Assembly (NCBI GenBank): GCA_003327425.1
Contig: QOQW01000011.1
Location: 62,001 to 126,000 of the forward strand
Source of the DNA: Candidatus Ozemibacter sibiricus
Lineage (GTDB): Bacteria > Muiribacteriota > Ozemobacteria > Ozemobacterales > Ozemobacteraceae
Reading direction: 5' to 3'
DNA length: 64,000 nucleotides
Position numbers and translations under genes: made by a program. Positions 41,581 to 50,953 of the stretch are shown here, piece by piece. Within the stretch, counting starts at the first letter, position 1. Every line of letters begins with the position of its first letter. The notes beneath the pieces were generated by a model. It saw only the letters and a program-made list of their open reading frames with translations. It did no database searches and had not been told where the DNA came from.

Positions 41581-44016
41581 TCAGGGCGTGTCGGAACCTG
41601 CCGCGGCTTCTTCGCCAGGGATGGTGGGCGCGGGGCCGGCCATCCACCAGGCCGCCAGCAAAGCGATCGCATAGCAGGCGAGGCCCGCCCGGAAGGCCAC
41701 CGAGATCCCCCAGCCGAACGCGAGCACCATCGCCAGCACCGACCCCAGGATCGAAGTCGCCCCGTTCACTCCCCAGAACCAAGGCGCCATCCCAGGATGG
41801 CGTCGTCCGGCCAGGCCCATCCCGAGCGGGAAAACCGCTCCCATGCACAGCCCCAGTGGTACCAGCAGTCCGAGCGCTACCCCGATGCGCAACCCCGTCG
41901 AACCCGGCTGGGCCCAGGCCAGCAGCGCCGGCCAGCCGATCGCCACGCCGGTCAGCAGCACCAGGAGCACGCCCAGCCGACCAGCGGCCAGCCGACGGGT
42001 GAGGGGCCGGTCGCGCACCAGCCAGCTGCCGGCCCCGCCGGCCAGCAACAGGGAGAACAGCACCACGACCAGGCTGTAGGTCGGATGCCCGAGCAGGATC
42101 TGGAGCTTCTGAATGAGGGAAACCTCGACCAGCATGAACCCGAACCCGATGGCGGCGAAAAAGACCAGCGGAGTGCCCCACCCGCTTTCGCCGGGGCGCG
42201 GGCCGGCCAGGACCAGGGGCAGGCCGATCGCCCCCAGGGTCAGCCCCGTGACCACCACCAGCAACCCGCACAGGAACGCGACCACTCCGTCGTTCCACCG
42301 CCCCACCTCGAGCACGTCGCGCAACCGCAGCATGTTGAAGAAGAAAGGGCGGTCATCGGTCGACGGGGAAATGTCCATCGCATGCCCGGCCACGAACGAT
42401 TCGAAGGTGGCGGGGTCGGTCAGGGCGGCCAGGTCGGCCGAGCGGCAGAAGTCGGGCGCCAGCACCACCTCGAACCCCTGGGCGGAAGCCACGGCGGTGA
42501 GGGCCTGGCGGTCGGCTTCGCTCCAGGGGTCGCGGTTGACCAGGATGGTGCAGACCCCGTCGCCGGCCGACCCGGTTTGGGTCGGCGACGGCACCTTGAG
42601 CAGGGCCAGGTGGGCGCGGGGCGCGGTCGCTCCCCGACGTTGCAAGGCTGCCATGCCCAGGGCGACCAGCCGATACATCTCCCAGGGTTTGCCGTCGGCA
42701 TACCACCGCGAGAAGGTCAGCAGCCCGCCCGGCCGCAGGCGATCGAGGAAGGTCTGCCAGGCTTCGACCGTGTAGAGCCCGTTCTCGGAGAGGGCGAAGG
42801 CGCCGGCGGCGGTGGCCGCCCAGGTGTCGATGAGCGAGACCTGGATGATATCGAACCGTTCGCCGGTGCGGGCCACGTAACTGCGGGCCTCGTCGGCGAC
42901 GAACCGCACCCCTGGCACCCGATCGAGGTGGCCGGTGAACTCGCCGAAGACCCCGTTGACCAGATGCAGGATATCTTCGTTGATCTCGACGGCCAGCACC
43001 GACTTCTGTTGGAAGACCAAGGCCGACAGCACGTCCCGGCCGCCGCCTGCCCCGATCACCAACACATCCGACGGCTGCCGCAGGGCGTGGGCGACGTTGC
43101 AGATGTCGTGCCGCAGATGGACGAGGGGGCGCAGATCTCCGTTGAACCTGGTCATGACGGTCCCGGCGGTGGCGTCGATGTTCAGAACCAGCTGGGGCAG
43201 CAGGATCGATGGCTTGAAAAAAGGGCTGAACCCCCAGCCGAAGGGGGGGGAAGGCCAGTCCGGATCGCCGTAGACCCGGATCCGGGAGAAGGAATTCCAC
43301 TTTTCGTACAAGGCGGGGCCTTCGATCTCACCCTTGACGTAGCGCAACTTCAATAATGGATCCTGCTCAGCGATGCGTCCCTTGTTGATCGCGCTGAAGC
43401 CGCCGGTGGCCAGGCAGATGAGCAGGGCGAGCAGTCCCAGCCGGGGGGCCTCTGCCTCCCAGGCCAGCAGCCAGCCGCCCAGGGCGGCGGCGAAGGCGGC
43501 CATCACCACCGCGGTGGGACCGTCGAGCACCTGCAACAGCCCGTGCAGCAGCAGGCACCCGGCGGCCGCTCCCGCCAGATCAGCGGCGTAGAGCCGGCCG
43601 ACCGCGCCCGGAAACCGGGTCAGCGCCAGGGTCAGGCAGATGCCGCTGGCGGTGAAGGGGAGCGCCATCAGAACGTAGGTCAGCGTCACCGACCCCACGC
43701 CGGCCACCGAGGCTTCGAATCGGAAGGGAATCCACAGATGGGCCAGGAACCCCAGGACGATCAGCGCTGCGAAGGCCACCGCCGCGATCGTTGCCTGTCG
43801 GCGGGTCGCGGCGGGGGTGAACACCTGCGGCAGCAGGAACACCGCCATGCCGCCGGCCGTCAAGCCGAACATGGCGATCGAAATGGCCAGGAAGGCGAAG
43901 TGATACCACATGGTGACGCTGAAGATCCGGGTCAGCAGGATCTCGAACAGCAGCGTCGTGAGCGAAACGAAGGCCACCCCGGCCAGAAAGGGGGGGGCGA
44001 TGCGGTCTTCCGTCAT
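41581..44016 (-). CDS. Membrane-embedded spermidine synthase-like protein
   Basis: An 811-residue protein fusing two membrane parts with a SpeE-like aminopropyltransferase/methyltransferase fold. About seven helices precede residue 230. The soluble domain (about 240-570) has the dcSAM/SAM-binding loop VLVIGAGGGRDVLSAL, an acidic strand end AVEINEDIL, FDIIQVSLIDTWAATAAGAF and LRPGGLLTFSRWY. Six or so further helices close the protein. Such fused proteins are known from several phyla but their substrate is unsettled, and polyamine synthesis should not be assumed. ATG 44016 begins MTEDRIAPPFL; an earlier in-frame start is weaker. Confidence 0.85.
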   Translation of the reverse strand: MTEDRIAPPFLAGVAFVSLTTLLFEILLTRIFSVTMWYHFAFLAISIAMFGLTAGGMAVFLLPQVFTPAATRRQATIAAVAFAALIVLGFLAHLWIPFRFEASVAGVGSVTLTYVLMALPFTASGICLTLALTRFPGAVGRLYAADLAGAAAGCLLLHGLLQVLDGPTAVVMAAFAAALGGWLLAWEAEAPRLGLLALLICLATGGFSAINKGRIAEQDPLLKLRYVKGEIEGPALYEKWNSFSRIRVYGDPDWPSPPFGWGFSPFFKPSILLPQLVLNIDATAGTVMTRFNGDLRPLVHLRHDICNVAHALRQPSDVLVIGAGGGRDVLSALVFQQKSVLAVEINEDILHLVNGVFGEFTGHLDRVPGVRFVADEARSYVARTGERFDIIQVSLIDTWAATAAGAFALSENGLYTVEAWQTFLDRLRPGGLLTFSRWYADGKPWEMYRLVALGMAALQRRGATAPRAHLALLKVPSPTQTGSAGDGVCTILVNRDPWSEADRQALTAVASAQGFEVVLAPDFCRSADLAALTDPATFESFVAGHAMDISPSTDDRPFFFNMLRLRDVLEVGRWNDGVVAFLCGLLVVVTGLTLGAIGLPLVLAGPRPGESGWGTPLVFFAAIGFGFMLVEVSLIQKLQILLGHPTYSLVVVLFSLLLAGGAGSWLVRDRPLTRRLAAGRLGVLLVLLTGVAIGWPALLAWAQPGSTGLRIGVALGLLVPLGLCMGAVFPLGMGLAGRRHPGMAPWFWGVNGATSILGSVLAMVLAFGWGISVAFRAGLACYAIALLAAWWMAGPAPTIPGEEAAAGSDTP

Positions 44017-44235
44017 GCGTTGGCATGATACCGGGTTTTCTCGGCGAGGGAAAGTCGGTGGCCGACGCCCAGGGCCAGCCTCCATCCACGATGGGGCTCC
44101 GAGGCTCAGAGCGAACAGAGCGCCATTGGTTCCTTGGCCTCGCCTGGGCGGCGGGGCGCTCGAAGCCGGATCGGGGCCGTGGGAGGCGCGTTCCGCCGGC
44201 GGGATGACCGTGGGGCGGGCCGGCCTGATCGCTGG

Positions 44236-45438
44236 TCAGTCGCTGGCCGGCTGATGATGCAGGAGGGTTTCGTCGAGGTCGGTGACGGCCGAGGCGGGGG
44301 AGGGCTCGGGCCCGGGGCCGGTCGCGGGCTCAGCCAGGCCGTGGGCGGCGGTGGCGGCGGTCGCCGACGCCTGCACCGGGGCTGCCCCGGCCGGGGCAAC
44401 CCGGACGGCGTCAGGCGCTTCGAGAGCCGCCGAAGCGACCGAAGGCGGGGAGGCGATCTGGTAGCGCAGGCCGGGATCGAGGCAAGGGAGCCAGGGAGCC
44501 GCGGCAGCGGTGGCCAGCGGCTCGAGACGCACCTGGGTGCCCTCCAGGCGGAGGGCGGTGAGCGAGGGCACGGTCAGCGGCCGGCCGGATGGTTGGGTGG
44601 CGATCTCCAGGGCACCGCTGAAGACGCATCCCTGGAGGCCGTCGGGAGTGATGGCCAAGCCCGCCTGGGCCTCATGCGCGTGGATGGTGACATCCCCGTG
44701 GCGGATGGTCAGCGGCGCTTGGTCGGGGGGCGGTGGGGAGGCCCGCAGCCAGGCTGCTCCCTGATTGAGCCGCAAGGCCCCGGCCTCGATGGTGCCGGCC
44801 GATTCAGGCAGCAGCACGAGGGTGGCGAAGGGGGCCGCCGCGTCTTCGTGCGCCATGGCGGGCGGACGTCGGCCGATGCAGGCCAGTTCGAGCCGGCCAT
44901 CAGGGCCGGTCTGGAGTCGGGTGCCGTCTGGCACGGCCTCGGCCACCCTGACCCCTGCCGCCTGCCAGGATCCTTCGGCGCGGGCCAGGATGAGCGTGGG
45001 CGGGGCGATGACCGGGGCGGCGGTCGGCGCGGTCGGCGTCGCCACCGGCGGCGTGGGGTGGGTCGGTTCCCCTCCTGTGGGGAGGGCGCCCGGGGCCCGG
45101 CCGCTCGGTCTGGCCGGTTCCTGGCTGCTCAACAGGGCCAGCGCTCCCCCGATGGCCAGGCCGATCACCAGGACGAAGGGCAGCCAGGGGCGAGCGGTGG
45201 GGGACTCGGCGGTCGGGACCGGCAGCCGGCATACTCGTTCCATGATCGGGGCGGTCAGGTCGGGGCCCGGGCGCAGGGTCAGGCCGCGCAAGGCCTGGTG
45301 GGCTTCGCGGGCCGACTCGAGGGCGGCCCGGCACTCGGGGCATGACCGGCAGTGGGCTTCCAGGTCGGCCTGGTCGGCCGGCGACAAGGTGCCGTCGAGG
45401 TAGTCGAGCAGTCGGGCTTCGTTTTCGTGCTGGCTCAT
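44236..45438 (-). CDS. Anti-sigma factor with zinc finger and FecR-like periplasmic region
   Basis: A 400-residue protein. The zinc anti-sigma motif is His29-x3-Cys33-x2-Cys36 (EAHCRSCPECRAAL). One membrane helix (WLPFVLVIGLAIGGALALL) lies near residue 90-105. A Pro/Thr/Ala-rich linker precedes a beta-rich periplasmic region with a FecR-like pattern (AGVRVAEAVPDGTRLQTGPDGRLELACIG). The C-terminus is Ala-rich. The sigma gene on the same strand ends 42 bases before its start, so the pair is co-transcribed after the prepilin genes. The preceding 219-base gap (44017-44235) has no recognised feature. Confidence 0.88.
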   Translation of the reverse strand: MSQHENEARLLDYLDGTLSPADQADLEAHCRSCPECRAALESAREAHQALRGLTLRPGPDLTAPIMERVCRLPVPTAESPTARPWLPFVLVIGLAIGGALALLSSQEPARPSGRAPGALPTGGEPTHPTPPVATPTAPTAAPVIAPPTLILARAEGSWQAAGVRVAEAVPDGTRLQTGPDGRLELACIGRRPPAMAHEDAAAPFATLVLLPESAGTIEAGALRLNQGAAWLRASPPPPDQAPLTIRHGDVTIHAHEAQAGLAITPDGLQGCVFSGALEIATQPSGRPLTVPSLTALRLEGTQVRLEPLATAAAAPWLPCLDPGLRYQIASPPSVASAALEAPDAVRVAPAGAAPVQASATAATAAHGLAEPATGPGPEPSPASAVTDLDETLLHHQPASD

Positions 45439-45480
45439 GGGGTCATCCGTATCTTCCCCCGGGGTGGGGGGAAAGTTACA

Positions 45481-46188
45481 TCATGACGTCGGTTTTCCAG
45501 AGTCGCCGCCAGGAGTGGGAAGATCGGGGCCGGCCTGGCGCCGCAAGATGTCGCCCAGCGCTTTCTTGCCGCGGAACAATCGGATCTTCACCAAATGCAG
45601 AGGGATATCCAGGATCTCAGCGATCTGGGCATAGCTGCGATCGAAGAAATAGAACAGCCAGATGACCAGTTTCTGGTCGTCGGGAAGGCTTTTGAGAGCG
45701 CTGATGACCATGTCTTGGCGTTCGCGGGCGAGCAGGGTCTCTTCGGGATCGACGAACGGGTGGATGGCCTCTTCAGGAGCCCGACGCGCACCGGCCGGCC
45801 GCCGCACCGCCTTGCAACAGTGATGGGTGGCGATCTGCAGGATCCAGTTGGTGAAGGAGCGGGTCGGATCATACCGACCCAGGCTCTGATAGGTGGCCAG
45901 GAAGATCTCCTGCACCACATCCTCGGCTGCCGCAACGCTGCGGGTGTAGAACAGGGCCATGCTGAAGATCTTGCCCTGATAGCGACGGATGATCTCGGCG
46001 AATGCGTCGGGGTGGCCGGCCATCACCTGCCGTGCCAGTTCTTCTGGTGAAGGAACGGCCCTGGTCGCAGCGGGCGAGATGGGGGCGGGGGGCGAGACTG
46101 GGGATGGGGGGGAGGGTGCGACCGCGGACGGGGAGGAGGGTGCGGCCGAGGGGGCTGGGCGTTCGGCGAACGGGCCGCGCGGAGTCAC
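45481..46188 (-). CDS. ECF-type sigma factor coupled to prepilin genes
   Basis: A 235-residue sigma factor. An unusual Pro/Ala/Ser-rich N-terminal region of about 50 residues precedes region 2 (EELARQVMAGHPDAFAEIIRRYQGKIFSMAL, with AAEDVVQEIFL) and region 4 (LPDDQKLVIWLFYFFDRSYAQIAEIL, HLVKIRLFRGKKAL). The frame is open further upstream, but GTG 46188 is preferred because it overlaps the stop of the prepilin gene (GTGA). Translation is thus coupled to the prepilins, suggesting the sigma is made with, and may control, pilus or envelope genes. Confidence 0.87.
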   Translation of the reverse strand: MTPRGPFAERPAPSAAPSSPSAVAPSPPSPVSPPAPISPAATRAVPSPEELARQVMAGHPDAFAEIIRRYQGKIFSMALFYTRSVAAAEDVVQEIFLATYQSLGRYDPTRSFTNWILQIATHHCCKAVRRPAGARRAPEEAIHPFVDPEETLLARERQDMVISALKSLPDDQKLVIWLFYFFDRSYAQIAEILDIPLHLVKIRLFRGKKALGDILRRQAGPDLPTPGGDSGKPTS

Positions 46189-46751
46189 GGGGTCTGCCAC
46201 CCCAGGCTCTGGCTGTTGCTGGCGTGATTGCGGCAAAGGATGAACCGTTCCAGGGCGAATTCCTCGCTGCCGGTCGGGTAGGTTCCCGTTTTCAAGAGCA
46301 CTTTGAACCCGATCCGCTGGTCTTCCAGGTCGAGCCGGGTGAACGAGCAATCGAGCACTTTCAGTCCGCGACAGAAGGCATGCACCTCGGGCGCGGCCCC
46401 GCCTCCGGGGTCGCGGGTCCGCTTGATGCCCTGGGGATCGCCGGCTCGTTCATAGATGATGGCGCTGGTGGCCACCCGCCCGTCCTGGTCTTCGAGGATG
46501 ACGAATTTGACCGATGACTCGGGCACGCCAGGGGCGACGAAGCTGACGTCCACGGCCCGCTGCAGGTCCTCCTCGATCTGCGACATGAGCAGCGAAGTGG
46601 CCTGGACGTTGGTCAGATGCGCCGATCCCTTGGTCGAGGTTCGCATGCCTGAAGACAGCATCCGGCTCGCCGCCAACAGTACGATGGCGCCAAGCAGGAC
46701 GCTGACCGCGATCTCGGCCAGGGTCAATCCGCGTCGGGGGCGTGGCGACAT
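46185..46751 (-). CDS. Prepilin-like protein (type IV pilin/pseudopilin family)
   Basis: A 188-residue protein with a class III prepilin signal. The basic leader ends RRG, cleavage would precede LTLAEIAVSVLLGAIVLLAA, and Glu5 of the mature helix is present. The globular part has no recognised domain but two cysteines (AFCRG, LDCSF). It is assembled or processed by a prepilin peptidase encoded elsewhere. ATG 46751 overlaps the stop of the preceding prepilin gene (ATGA), and its own stop overlaps the sigma factor start. Confidence 0.85.
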   Translation of the reverse strand: MSPRPRRGLTLAEIAVSVLLGAIVLLAASRMLSSGMRTSTKGSAHLTNVQATSLLMSQIEEDLQRAVDVSFVAPGVPESSVKFVILEDQDGRVATSAIIYERAGDPQGIKRTRDPGGGAAPEVHAFCRGLKVLDCSFTRLDLEDQRIGFKVLLKTGTYPTGSEEFALERFILCRNHASNSQSLGWQTP

Positions 46752-47200
46752 CACTTCGCCCTGGTCAGCAGTCCGGTCAGCCGTACGCTCCGGGTCTGCT
46801 CGTCGTTGGGTTTCCAGCTCACCTCGGCGACCAGGACTTTGTACTGGTAGGGCCAGGCGGCCGCGGACAATGGGGGGACCCGCACGTGCAGGACCCGAGT
46901 GAAGCGCGGATCGACGGGCAGGGCAATGGCTCCTCCGCCCAACGCCCGAAGTTCGAGGGGGGTGATCGTTCGGTTTTCGCCCACCGCGACCTGGGGGTCG
47001 TCGAACCCGCGGGCCTGGGCGAATTCCAGCATCTCCTGGGCGTAGGCATAGGCCAGCACTTCGTCACGGCTCTGGACGGTGCCGGTCGAACTGCGCGAGA
47101 ACATGAAAAAGATCGGGGTCATGCTGGCGCCGATGATCAGTACGGCGATCATCACCTCCACGATGGTGAAGGCGGCGGGGCGGCCAGGGATCGTTCTCAT
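46751..47200 (-). CDS. Prepilin-like protein (minor pilin/pseudopilin, GspI/PilV type)
   Basis: A 149-residue protein with the prepilin signature AFTIVEVMIAVLIIGASMTPIF; cleavage would leave Phe1 with Glu5. The N-terminal helix is followed by a short C-terminal domain ending in strands (YKVLVAEVSWKP). It resembles GspI/PilV-type minor pilins with the helix plus small beta domain. It starts ten bases after the stop of the large pilus-type protein at 47211 and overlaps the next prepilin by four bases. Confidence 0.86.
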   Translation of the reverse strand: MRTIPGRPAAFTIVEVMIAVLIIGASMTPIFFMFSRSSTGTVQSRDEVLAYAYAQEMLEFAQARGFDDPQVAVGENRTITPLELRALGGGAIALPVDPRFTRVLHVRVPPLSAAAWPYQYKVLVAEVSWKPNDEQTRSVRLTGLLTRAK

Positions 47201-47210
47201 GGGCGGTCTC

Positions 47211-49421
47211 TCATTTCAAGAACCAGGGAGTGGGATTGACGCTGCAGCTCAGGAGCGGCGCCTCGGAATCGGGCTCGGCGACGGCTCCTGGCAAGACCCC
47301 CAGGGCCGTGTCGTAGACCAGGTCGACCCCTTGCTGGACGCTGGCCAGATCGAAGCGACTCATCGCCACCGCCCCGGTGATCCGGCCGCGGCCGCCCGCC
47401 CCGACCCGCACGCGTCCTTTGTGCGCCACCAGGCCGGCCTGGACCTTCTGGTTGGTATCGACGATGATGTCGCCGTCCAGGGTGACCAGCTGGAGATGGG
47501 CTTCGGGGCCGATCGTACTGATTTCATGCCCGATCATGATATTGCCTTTTTTCAGGACGATGCCGCCATTCGACTGGACCACCACCTTCTGGGTCAGCCG
47601 CAGGTCGCCCGCATCATCGACGTAGATCCAGCCGTTGAGGTCGAGGGTGTTGCCCTGGGCCAGCCCTCGGGCTTTCAGGCAATCCAGGATCGTGCGGTTC
47701 TCGGCGGTGGGATTGATCACCCAGGCGGTACGGTCTCCCGGGATGCCGAGCGATTGCAGCAGGGCGCGCATCGATTTGAGATCGGGGGCGGAGGTCAAGG
47801 GGCGGAGCGCGTCGGGAATCGCATGGACCAAGGTCGTATTCGGCGGGTTGGCCATCAACGCTTTCAGAGGGCCCTCGGGCAGGTCGACCCAGGGGCGAGG
47901 GGCCAGATTGTTGGCTCGGATCATGGCCAGACTGCGATTATACGGAGTGCGATCCCAGTTGCTGGCCAGGACTTCATTGTAGATGGTCAGATCTTGTGGC
48001 GAGCCGGTCAATGGCAGGTTGACCCCGGCCTGGGTCAGCTCGGGGAAGAGCGAAGGAAGGTGGAACTGGTTGAAGGTGGCGATATTGTCTCGCTCGCCAG
48101 CATGGGCGGGACTGATGAACTCTTGCCAGTTGGTCAGGTCGTGGGCCGGCTGATGGGTGAGGAACGTTGGTCGGAAATGGTACGGACTGGAAGGATTGGT
48201 GTGTTTGATCGCTCGGGTCCGAATATATGACCGATAGACCTCCCCAAGCATGATGGTCGGCGAGGGTTGGCGGTCGGTGCCGTACGGGCGGAGCGCCGAA
48301 CTTTTCCGCAGATATGGAGCCCAGCGGGACTCACGGATGGTGTCATACCAATCGCGAGACCCACCCCCCGAGGTTTCGACGGTGACTCCTTGGTCCCAAT
48401 TCAATAGGTAGGTGTCCTGGAGCTTGCGAAAGACATAGAGCCCATCGCCGCGGCCAGAGTTGAAGAAGTGAAAACCCTCAGCGAATTCGCCGAAGGGGTT
48501 GCTGCCGCGAGCGGCATTCAGATACAACCGGCCGCCCCCGAGATAGACCAGGCCGCGGCGGCTGGTGATCCAATCGTTGAGATGGTCGGGGCGAGCGTCG
48601 CCTTCGCATCCGTTCTGAAGCACCCAGGGCAGGCCATCGGGCGGCGAGGTCCGGTTGCCGGTGGCGGTGTTGGAAACCACATTGAGGCGGAAGGAGGCAT
48701 CGGCATCGGTCACATCTGAGGACTCGCGGGCATCCTCGACATACAGGGTGAATTTCGACAGGATCGGAACCAGCGCCGCCGTGACCTTGACCTGGGTGAC
48801 GAAATGGAATTCTTCGCGGAGTTCGAGCGTCGTTCCCCCGGTTTTCCTGAAGATCGTGGCGATGGCCAGATGGATCAAGCCACGTTTCTCGCGGGTGTAG
48901 GCCGAATCGCGCAGGGGCCGGAAATCGGAGCCGCGGCAGGAATACTGGATCTCATAGGAGAAGGCCCCCAGATGACTGAGGGGTTCGACCATCTCGCGAA
49001 GAATGGGGGACAGATCGGTGGCCCCTTGATCGAGACGAACGAACGTATCGGCCGCGGCGGGCAGGTCGCCGAGGCTGCTCAGCGGTTTCTTGAGATAGCG
49101 GGCGAGTTTGCTGGCAGGGTCGCGGACGACCTCGCGTTGGATCTTCTGGATGGCCAGCGTGGCCAGGGCGAAGGCCAGCGAGGTGCTGATCCGTTGTTGG
49201 CCCTGGCGGTGGGTGAGCCGGTTCTGCATGACCATGAACTGGAAGAACCAGCCGGCGAGCAGAAGGAGGACGAAAAGAATGCCGCCGGCGATCAGAATGA
49301 CCGACCCCCGGCGGGGCGGTGCGCACCGCGCGGAAGGACCTGGAACGGTGTTCACGGTCGGCCGGGACCCCGCAGGGAAAAGGGGCGGATGGCTAGCGGG
49401 GTGGACGGATGGCTCTGGCAT
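47211..49421 (-). CDS. Large pilus-associated exported protein (PilX-like N-terminus, bactofilin-like C-terminal strands)
   Basis: A 736-residue protein. After a Pro-rich stretch, basic PPRRGSVILIAGGILFVLLLLAGW forms one membrane helix in the style of PilX/GspK minor pilins. A long region of mixed structure follows. The last 130 residues contain repeated short beta units (VVVQSNGGIVLKKGNIMIG, VTLDGDIIVDTNQKVQAG, GRGRITGAVAMS) reminiscent of bactofilin-like or right-handed beta-solenoid stretches. No catalytic motif is seen. It precedes two prepilins in one operon and may be the tip or anchor subunit. The start ATG 49421 lacks a convincing ribosome binding site; GTG near residue 24 is an alternative. 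Confidence 0.72.
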   Translation of the reverse strand: MPEPSVHPASHPPLFPAGSRPTVNTVPGPSARCAPPRRGSVILIAGGILFVLLLLAGWFFQFMVMQNRLTHRQGQQRISTSLAFALATLAIQKIQREVVRDPASKLARYLKKPLSSLGDLPAAADTFVRLDQGATDLSPILREMVEPLSHLGAFSYEIQYSCRGSDFRPLRDSAYTREKRGLIHLAIATIFRKTGGTTLELREEFHFVTQVKVTAALVPILSKFTLYVEDARESSDVTDADASFRLNVVSNTATGNRTSPPDGLPWVLQNGCEGDARPDHLNDWITSRRGLVYLGGGRLYLNAARGSNPFGEFAEGFHFFNSGRGDGLYVFRKLQDTYLLNWDQGVTVETSGGGSRDWYDTIRESRWAPYLRKSSALRPYGTDRQPSPTIMLGEVYRSYIRTRAIKHTNPSSPYHFRPTFLTHQPAHDLTNWQEFISPAHAGERDNIATFNQFHLPSLFPELTQAGVNLPLTGSPQDLTIYNEVLASNWDRTPYNRSLAMIRANNLAPRPWVDLPEGPLKALMANPPNTTLVHAIPDALRPLTSAPDLKSMRALLQSLGIPGDRTAWVINPTAENRTILDCLKARGLAQGNTLDLNGWIYVDDAGDLRLTQKVVVQSNGGIVLKKGNIMIGHEISTIGPEAHLQLVTLDGDIIVDTNQKVQAGLVAHKGRVRVGAGGRGRITGAVAMSRFDLASVQQGVDLVYDTALGVLPGAVAEPDSEAPLLSCSVNPTPWFLK

Positions 49422-49464
49422 CAAAGGTGACTGGCCACTGCGTGGTGGTCAGGGATGGCGACCG

Positions 49465-49857
49465 TCAATAGTCATACCTGGTCAGAGGTTCAATTTCTTT
49501 GGGTTGGATTTCCGGGCGGGTCGGATCCGTTGATAGCAGGGTCGGATAGGGGTGGTTGGAGGCATCCTGGTCATCGACCTCGGCGTAGTCGAGGACCTCG
49601 ATATAGCCGCTGTACACCCATTTCCCCTGGTAGGGGCCGGTATTCACCTGGTACCAGCTGCCGCTCACCGCGAGAATGGTCACCTCATCGCCGTTGGCGA
49701 TGGTGCCCAGGACGGTATAGTTCATCCCTGGGCCGGTGCGGACGTTGAGGGCGGTACAGGTGACCCGGCCGCGAGAAGGGATGCGGGCAGCCCACACGGT
49801 CGTCGCGGTCAGCAGGGGAACAAGGACCAGGAGCAGGAATACCGAACGTCTGGTCAT
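49465..49857 (-). CDS. Exported bacterial SH3-domain protein
   Basis: A 130-residue protein with a signal peptide (SVFLLLVLVPLLTATTVWA). One bacterial SH3 (SH3b) domain follows: TCTALNVRTGPGMNYTVLGTIANGDEVTIL and WYQVNTGPYQGKWVYSGYIEV. SH3b domains bind peptidoglycan or protein ligands in the envelope. The C-terminal 35 residues are charged and unstructured. GAGGAGG lies before the ATG. It heads the pilus-type gene cluster, 43 bases before the large protein gene, so a cell-wall-binding role for the assembly is plausible. Confidence 0.85.
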   Translation of the reverse strand: MTRRSVFLLLVLVPLLTATTVWAARIPSRGRVTCTALNVRTGPGMNYTVLGTIANGDEVTILAVSGSWYQVNTGPYQGKWVYSGYIEVLDYAEVDDQDASNHPYPTLLSTDPTRPEIQPKEIEPLTRYDY

Positions 49858-49917
49858 GGGCGTATCCTCCTCTTCCCGATGTTACCCGATCGGGTGGGGA
49901 AAGTTACGACCCCCGGG

Positions 49918-50919
49918 TCAGGGCAGGGCTTCCCGGAGCATCTGGGCGGCGTCTTCCGGGGGGGTGGGGTTGATGTAGAACCCTGATCCCCATTCGAAGC
50001 CGGCCACTTTGGTCAGCTTGGGAATGATCTCGACGTGCCAGTGGAAGAAATCGCGATAGGAATCGGAGCAGGGCGAGGTGTGGAGGATGAAGTTGTAGGG
50101 GATGTCGGGCAGCAGGCGGTCCATACGTTTGAGAGCGGCCTGCAGCGCCTGGGCGAACCCCTGCACATGGTCGTTGTCGATGGTCTCGAAGAACGGTTGA
50201 TGGACTTTGGGGATGATCAGCATTTCAAAGGGGAAGCGGGAAGCGAACGGGCAGAAGACCAGGAACAGGTTGTCCTGCAGGACGATGCGGCTGGGTTCCT
50301 GGACCTCCTGGCGGATGATATCGCAATAGATGCAGCGGTCGTGGTAGTGGAAATACTCCCGGGCGCCGTCGATCTCCTCTTCGATACGTTTCGGGATGAT
50401 CGGCGTAGCGACGATGTGCGAGTGCGAGTGGGCGAAATTCGACACCCCTCGCCCGCTGTTCTTCACCACCAGGAAATGCTTGTAGCGTGGATTCTTCTTG
50501 ATTTCGAGCAAGCGCTGCTTGTAGGCCCAGATGACCTCTCGCACCTGATCGAGGGTGGCCGATTGCAGGGTCTGGTGGTGGGAGGGGGTTTCGACCACCA
50601 CCTCATGGACGCCGATCGAGTTCATGGCGTCGAACATTCCGATGCCGACCCGCCCGGCGTCGCCGGTCGGGATGAGGATCGGGTTCTGATCAGGAATCAC
50701 CCTCACCCACCAGCCGGGTTGATCGGGCAGGGTCCCGTTGCGTCGGAAGGCCATGGTTTCGTTGGGGGTCAACCGCTCGTTGCCCTCGCAGAAGGGGCAA
50801 GGTCCTGAATCGTCGACCGGCCCGCCCCGTTCGGGCTTGAAATCGTGGGGTCGCTTGCCGCGCTCGGGCGAAATGATCACCCATTGCTTGAGGACCGGAT
50901 CCTTGCGGAGTTGGGGCAT
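49918..50919 (-). CDS. GalT-family nucleotidylyltransferase with altered active site
   Basis: A 333-residue paralogue of galactose-1-phosphate uridylyltransferase. The Cys41-x2-Cys44 zinc pair (CPFCEGN) and a second metal region are kept. The active-site histidine triad reads HSHSH (164-168) instead of HPHxQ: both nucleophilic-region histidines remain, but Pro165 is Ser and Gln168 is His. Gln168 stabilises the uridylyl intermediate in classical GalT, so the donor or acceptor specificity may differ. Its gene follows the canonical copy by 34 bases on the same strand, so they are co-transcribed. Confidence 0.85.
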   Translation of the reverse strand: MPQLRKDPVLKQWVIISPERGKRPHDFKPERGGPVDDSGPCPFCEGNERLTPNETMAFRRNGTLPDQPGWWVRVIPDQNPILIPTGDAGRVGIGMFDAMNSIGVHEVVVETPSHHQTLQSATLDQVREVIWAYKQRLLEIKKNPRYKHFLVVKNSGRGVSNFAHSHSHIVATPIIPKRIEEEIDGAREYFHYHDRCIYCDIIRQEVQEPSRIVLQDNLFLVFCPFASRFPFEMLIIPKVHQPFFETIDNDHVQGFAQALQAALKRMDRLLPDIPYNFILHTSPCSDSYRDFFHWHVEIIPKLTKVAGFEWGSGFYINPTPPEDAAQMLREALP

Positions 50920-50953
50920 GCGCTACCTCGTGGGACTCGGGCCGGACGGCGGA

